Shown: in pieces, positions 58,879-64,000 of the stretch
Position numbering within the stretch: the stretch's first letter is position 1
Layout: every line of letters starts with the position of its first letter
Source of the DNA: Podaxis mareebaensis
Taxonomy: Eukaryota > Basidiomycota > Agaricomycetes > Agaricales > Agaricaceae
Reading direction: 5' to 3'
Assembly: GCA_018524725.1 (NCBI GenBank)
Contig: JAEUWP010000057.1
Coordinates: 1-64,000, forward strand
DNA: 64,000 nucleotides
Program-made: the position numbers and the translations under genes
Notes under the pieces: model-generated
Told to the model about the DNA's origin: nothing
Seen by the model: only the letters and a program-made list of their open reading frames with translations
Database searches by the model: none

Positions 58879-61800
58879 ATGAAAAGGAAATTACTCAGTC
58901 CCCTTATGTCCCTGCAAGGCCGTATGTCACGCTCCGAACGACGCAGGCAGGAATCAATGCCTGAAGGCCCAAATAAGAACGCATCTCAGGAACTACCTAT
59001 CCTACAGGCGAGTAGCAGCCAAGCCTCTATCGAAGGTAGGCTCGAGTGTTCGCTAGTCAGCCTTGGGAGTATGACTTATAGTCCGTCGCTTAGTGCCCAA
59101 TGCTGAGTCCCGATCTCGACGGACGGATGAACTTACAAGTACGCTATCTCTGCATATCTCGCGCCGTGGTTAAAAATGCTGAATTCATTCTTCCTGAAGG
59201 ACATAATCAAGCAACGCTCGAGAATGCACACAACCCTGCGACAAATCAACCAACAATAGTCGAAACTCGAGGCGAAGGCATCAATAACACACCTCAAGAC
59301 CCACCTATCGTACAGACAGACAGCGACCAGGACTCGATCCAAGGTGGGCTTGAGCGCTCATCAGCTGGCCTTTGAGCATTACTTACAATCCATTGCCTAG
59401 TGCCCAATGCGGAATCCGAATCCCAATGGATAGATGAACCCACAAGTGCGCTATCTTTCCATATTTTATACCATGGTCAAAAATGTTGAATTCGCTTTCC
59501 TGAAGGACACAACCCAGAAATGTTCAAAAACGCACACAACTTTGTGATCAACCACCTGACAATGGTCGAAGATCGACACACACACATCAGCATGCCACAA
59601 GTAAGTGATTTCGCGCTCGAGGAAGCACTTTCAGTCTCATATATTCCATCGACAGATGATCAAGTCCGGTAGGCTGTTCCTTGAGAATGACAACTTGGGA
59701 TTCTCATATCATTACAGATCTGATTGACAAACTCCGTTCCGAGGGCGCTTCATATAAATCGCGGCACTCTGCCTATGGCGATCCCATGGGATGCATGCCC
59801 GGTACACGCGTCAATGTCCTCGAAGAGTTGGAAGCACAAGCTTCTGACAAGAAGGGTGTCAAGGTGCATTGGCTTGCAGGAATGGCAGGCATCGGGAAGT
59901 CGACGATCGCGCAGTCGCTGTGCGAGCGCTTTGATCAACGGCAAATGCTTGGGGCGAGTTTCTTTTGCTCTCGAGCGTCAGACAAAACCAAGGACGCGCG
60001 CCGCATCATCTTGGGTGTTGCATACGGCCTTGCCAAGGGTTCACCGACTTTCAATGCGGAGCTTGTGAAGGTTCTGGAGAGGGACGCAGATTTAATGGAG
60101 TCGAATAACATGGAAGAACAGTTCACAAAACTCATTGTTGAACCATTACGGACCACCGTCGATAGCCGGGTCGGGATCTACAAGATTGTGGTCATTGATG
60201 CTCTTGACGAATGCACAAACGCTAACCACGTCAAGCGGCTCATCCGGGTCATTCTCGGTTCCCCTTCTGACCTTCCCCTCAAGTTTTTCCTCGTCAGCAG
60301 AGCCGATGACTTCATCACTACCGCCTTCAGTTCTTCGAACGGTTCCCACAATACATTCTTGCTTCACGAGGTGGAGAGAAGCGTAGTGGAGAACGACATC
60401 CGGATGTATATGAAGGCATCGCTGGCCGAGATCAAGAGAGACTATGATCCGAACAAGGAGGATGGGTGGCCACCCGATAGCGAATTGTCTCAAATTGTCA
60501 AGGACTCTGGAAAACTTTTCGTCTACGCAGTTACGGCAGCGCGTTATATTCGGGACGGCAAACGAGCCCGTTACAAACAACGGCTCACTTCCTTGGCAGA
60601 TCATGCATGGAGCCCGCAACAAACGTCGGCCATCGATGGGCTATATGGAGATATTGTTCAGCAAGCCTGCGATGGTCAGGAACGTGGAGAATTGCCCTTC
60701 ATGAGAACCCTTGTCTCGTTTGTCATATTCCTTCAACATCCGTTATCAATCGACGCCCTTTCCACATTGTCAGGGATACCAGATCCCGTCGCCTATTTAT
60801 CGCCACTGAACTCCGTGATTCACATCCCCCCTGGAGAACACGCTCGAGTGTCCCCATTTCATACATCCTTCCCGGAGTTCCTCGTAGACCCTTACCGCTG
60901 CCCACCAGAGCGTTTCTCCCCATTTGCGCCTCTCGTCCCCGCTGATGGTCACGCAGAACTTGCACTCAAATGCCTCGAGCTCATGAACCAGTCGCTCAAG
61001 TATAACATCTGTGATGTTCCCGAAAAGTTAACCATCTCGCATATGGACAGAACCAATCCACCCGAGGATACCAGCAAAATCTCCGAGGCACTCAAATACG
61101 CGTGCATTTATTGGGCCACCCATTTAAATGAGGTCGGGGATTCAAGCGAGCCAGCCATTAGCGATGCTTTGGGCAACTTCCTGAAAACTCACCTGTTGCA
61201 TTGGATGGAGTGTTTGAGTATTGTTGGTGAACTGAGGACAGGGGTTAAATCGCTTCTCAGTGCAAGCGCCACCCTCTCGGTAAGTCTTAATGATGAGAAA
61301 ACAAGGACCATGTGCTGATGTCATGGCAGCGTGCCCAAACTACAGATGGTGAGGATTTGCGACCGCTCGTTGATGATGCCTGTCGGTTTCTGCGGATGAA
61401 TTTTGAGGGTATCCAGCAGAATTGTTTTGAGGTTTATCAGTCGGCGTTCACGTGGATTCCCAGGAAGTGTTTAATGCGTCAAGTTTATGGCACACAGGTG
61501 AAGGGCCCTCGAAGTGTCGTAATGGGTCTACCTGACTCCTGGGGACGGATGGAACACTGCATGGGTGGAGGTTCAAGGATCGAGTCTGTTGCTTTCTCAC
61601 CCGACGGCATGCGAGTTGCCTCGGGATCGAAGGATCGGACGGTGAGGATATGGAATGTGGGGACTGGCGAGGAGGAAGCGCGGTTGGAGGGCCACACGGG
61701 TTGGGTGTGGTCTGTCGCTTTCTCGCCCGATGGTATGCGAGTTGCCTCGGGATCTTGGGATAGGACGGTGAGGATCTGGAATGTGGGGACTGGCGAGGAG

Positions 61801-63258
61801 GAAGCGCGGTTGGAGGGCCACACGGGTTGGGTGTTGCCTGTCGCTTTCTCGCCCGACGGCACGCGAGTTGCCTCTGGATCGAAGGATCGGACGGTGAGGA
61901 TCTGGAATGTGGGGACTGGCGAAGAGGAAGCGCGGTTGGAGGGCCACACAGATTTGGTGTTGTCTGTCGCATTCTCGCCCGACGGCATGCGAGTTGCCTC
62001 GGGATCGAAGGATCGGACGGTAAGGATCTGGAATGTGGGGACTGGCGAGGAGGAAGCGCGGTTGGAGGGCCACACGGGTTCGGTGTCGTCTGTCGCTTTC
62101 TCGCCCGACGGCATGCGAGTTGCCTCGGGATCGTTGGATGGGACGGTGAGGATCTGGAATGTGGGGACTGGCGAGGAGGAAGCGCAGTTGGAGGGCCACA
62201 TGGATTCGGTGTTGTCTGTTGCTTTCTCGCCCGACGGCATGCGAGTTGCCTCGGGATCGAAGGATCGGACGGTGAGGATCTGGAATGTGGGGACTGGTGA
62301 GGAGGAAGCGCAGTTGGAGGGCCACATGAACGAGGTGTTGTCTGTCGCTTTCTCGCCCAATGGTATGCGAGTTGCCTCGGGATCATTGGATGGGACGGTG
62401 AGGATCTGGATTGTGGGGACTGGCGAGGAGGAAGCCCGGTTGGAGGGCCACACGGGTTCGGTATCGTCTGTCGCTTTCTCGCCCGACGGCATGCGAGTTG
62501 CCTCGGGTTCGGAGGATGGGACGGTGAGGATCTGGAATGTGGGGACTGGCGAGGAGGAAGCCCAGTTGGAGGGCCACATGGAGGAGGTGTGGTCTGTCGC
62601 TTTTTCGCCCGACGGCATGCGAGTTGCCTCGGGATCAGAGGATGGGACAGTGAGGATCTGGAATGTGGGGACTGGCGAGGAGGAAGCCCAGTTGGAGGGC
62701 CACACGGCTCCGGTGTTGTCTGTCGCTTTCTCGCCTGACGGCATGCGAGTTGCCTCGGGATCAAAGGATCGGACGGTGAGGATCTGGAATGTGGGGACTG
62801 GCGAGGAGGAAGCCCAGTTGGAAGGCCACACGGCTCCGGTGTTGTCTGTCATTTTCTCGCCGGACGGCATGCGAGTTGCCTCAGGATCGGAGGACGGGAC
62901 GGTGAGGATCTGGAGTGTGGGGACTGGCGAGGAGGAAGCGCGGTTGGACGGCCACACGGGTTCGATGTTGTCTGTCGCTTTCTCGCCCGATGGCATGCGA
63001 GTTGCCTCGAGATCGCAGGATGGGATGGTGAGGATCTGGAATGTGGGAACTGGTGAAGAAGACAAGTCGGCCGGTGGTTCATGCAACATTGAATTCAGGC
63101 TATGTCCTTTTCCGCTTGACTTGCCTGTCAATTGTAATTGGGTGATGGGTGCACATTGCCATTGCTGGATCCCCCTTCATTATCGGGCCAGGACGTTAAG
63201 TGCATTTTTTGTTGGAGCACTACATCTGAACATTGTGGTTTTTGTCACTCCGGAGTAG
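58879..63258 (+). CDS. NLR-like STAND protein: NACHT plus 12 WD40 repeats
   Basis: Signal-transduction ATPase of the fungal NLR-like group, related in layout to HET-E/HET-D/HNWD allorecognition genes and Agaricomycete NWD genes. Eight exons (58879-59035, 59094-59138, 59200-59343, 59401-59445, 59506-59600, 59656-59668, 59718-61279, 61330-63258) give 1329 residues with matching phases. The ATG at 58879 sits in a GTCGCCATGA context. The N-terminus is short and basic with no recognised effector domain, then a module around NAHNFVINHLTMVED, a motif common just before NACHT in mushroom NLRs. NACHT: WLAGMAGIGKSTIAQSL (Walker A), ASFFCSRASDKTKDARRII, IVVIDALDEC (Walker B), FFLVSRADDFI. A helical region follows, then WD40 repeats from 61573 to about 63060. 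The last 65 residues are not WD40. No break is visible, so it is probably expressed. Confidence 0.9.
59010..59545 (+). repeat. Tandem exon-intron duplication inside the NLR-like gene
   Basis: A unit of about 306 bp occurs twice. Exons 59094-59138 and 59401-59445 are both 45 nt and start TGCCCAATGC. The introns before and after have near-equal lengths (58 and 57; 61 and 60). Exons 59200-59343 and 59506-59600 both start GACA and encode NAHNPATNQPTIVE and NAHNFVINHLTMVE. The first copy has drifted (missing F and other motif residues). Confidence 0.85.
61573..63069 (+). repeat. Twelve 126-bp WD40 repeat units
   Basis: Twelve tandem units of 42 codons with the frame VAFSPDGMRVASGS and VRIWNVGTGEEEA and LEGHTG. 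Units differ by few bases. Amino-acid differences cluster at the same places in each unit: the two residues after the GH dipeptide and the next one or two (WV, LV, SV, EV, PV, SM; W/L/S), the residue before the second Asp (K, W, L, E, Q) and the one after it (R or G), and one near the end (R or Q before LEGH). Unit 12 is degenerate at its end. Confidence 0.92.
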
Positions 63259-63284
63259 ATTATAGTCATTTTTTTTGGCCCAGG

Positions 63285-63362
63285 TAGATAATCCTCATGA
63301 ATGCAGCTCGTATCTCACTGGAGAGTCGCACATGAGTGAGCTCAGGGCTTGTGTGTCATGGA
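63285..63362 (+). pseudogene. Fragment of EZH2 5' coding sequence
   Basis: About 50-60 bp (GTCGCACATGAGTGAGCT and GTGTGTCATGGAT) match 49134-49185, which is inside the first exon of EZH2 (minus strand). The match stops before 63370. Its order and direction relative to the BRR2 fragment at 63622 are the same as in the parent locus. Confidence 0.65.
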
Positions 63363-63621
63363 TGGCTCACCTCAGTGTCTCCGCTGCGAAGGCAGACAGT
63401 CGAGGTGAGTTGGTGCGACAGTCCTGTTTCTATCCTGCTTGTAGACTGGCTAATCGGGAAATTTTTATAAGGCAATATTCACGATGGACCCACAATCATG
63501 CAGGCCATCCGTCCACCTGGATTGAATATCTCCGACCCTACGCTGTCCACCAGTCTGACTAGGCGGGGTAACACCGTGCCCGATCCCTTCAACACATAGC
63601 AGAATGCACATATCAAGGAAG

Positions 63622-64000
63622 ATATGTTTTTTTCTGGCGCAGTTTTGATCATCCTTGCATGCTAAAACCAGAGTGGGATGTGTTGGAATTGATTCGAGGA
63701 CTCATCGCTTGCACTTATACCAAGGATGGGATTAATGGGTTGGATTACATAAGCAGCCATTACATAGCCAAAAAGTGTAGTTGTCCAATTCTCCCATAGA
63801 CCATCGTGTCTGGCCGCCCCGGAGAACCAGATGTTTCTGGATACAACTACGGCGCTATCTCCTCTCTTGTCCTTACTGCCGATGGGTCTGCTCTTCCATG
63901 CAGAGACGAGGAGCCAGACGGCGCACCAACTTCGCTCGTAGGCTGCATCTATTTACAGGAAATGGGCTCTCGTGTCGTCCTCCAAGCCCCTAAGGACCTC
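63622..64000 (+). pseudogene. Copy of EZH2-BRR2 promoter and BRR2 5' end
   Basis: Matches 49356 to about 49735 closely by eye over the whole stretch, including the promoter blocks and the first coding codons (TACAACTACGGCGCTATCTC). The start codon reads GTG (63807-63809) where BRR2 has ATG, and the frame carries several changes at conserved residues (for example the Arg codons near 63945 replaced). It runs off the right edge of the window, so its full length is unknown. Without the start it should not be translated as BRR2. Confidence 0.88.

Noticed and set aside
61485..63131. Long minus-strand frames (548 and 438 codons) over the WD40 block
   Set aside because: They are antisense of a 126-bp repeat whose length is a multiple of 3, so any stop-free frame repeats for the whole block. 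The plus strand has clear NACHT-WD40 homology and in-phase splicing.
63622..64000. Mutation by RIP (C to T bias) in the BRR2 copies
   Set aside because: Differences from BRR2 go in both directions (A to G as well as C to T), so a RIP signature is not evident by eye.

Overview
This is nuclear DNA of a filamentous basidiomycete, most likely an Agaricomycete (mushroom-forming class). The genes are dense and split by many short introns, mostly 48-66 nt, with GT..AG ends and CTAAC/CTNAY-like branch sites. The protein families also fit: basidiomycete-style BRR2, SEC31, ATG18, ERG20 and TRL1, lineage-expanded TKL-like kinases, and a NACHT-WD40 NLR-like gene. The species cannot be named from the sequence. 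All functional calls come from motif recognition by eye; no database search was run.

Layout. 1-2113: 3' part of an unrecognised gene cut by the window edge. 2114-5130: gene-free accessory DNA with a degenerate GCGACC-rich tandem array, three copies of an LTR-like repeat carrying a TATA box and a hairpin, and a broken reverse-strand copy of part of BRR2. 5465-8137 (-): MFS transporter. 8781-8862 (-): intron-containing tRNA-Asp. 8965-10365: low-complexity protein. 10730-11556: nucleotidyltransferase-like protein. 12448-15858 (-): heavy-metal P1B ATPase with a cysteine-rich repeat region at its N-terminus. 17506-19221 (-): ATG18. 20060-25155 (-): two related non-RD kinases. 26103-28804: tRNA ligase. 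30227-30666: small protein. 30817-32055 (-): farnesyl diphosphate synthase. 32527-33357 (-): HPP membrane protein. 35392-37471: cytochrome P450. 38223-43064 (-): SEC31. 43191-44420: PCD-like protein with zinc knuckles. 44671-46340 (-): SRPK-type kinase. 46540-49304 (-): E(z)/KMT6 SET methyltransferase. 49534-56772: BRR2. About 57751-58193: partly resolved gene. 58879-63258: NLR-like NACHT-WD40 gene. 63285-64000: a second broken copy of the EZH2-BRR2 promoter and BRR2 5' end, running off the window.

Most of the window is ordinary housekeeping sequence: RNA processing (BRR2, TRL1, SRPK-like kinase, tRNA), trafficking and autophagy (SEC31, ATG18), isoprenoid synthesis (ERG20), chromatin (E(z)) and transport. 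The accessory signals are at the two ends and share one theme. Pieces of BRR2 have been copied at least three times, and two of them flank the NLR-like gene. That gene has two marks of rapid internal turnover: a duplicated two-exon module near its N-terminus and 12 nearly identical 42-residue WD40 repeats that differ mainly at a few positions. This is the classic form of fungal allorecognition (HET/NWD) genes. Other points of interest are the cysteine-repeat ATPase, a PCD-like domain joined to two zinc knuckles, and an LTR-like repeat whose hairpin shape is kept while its sequence changes.
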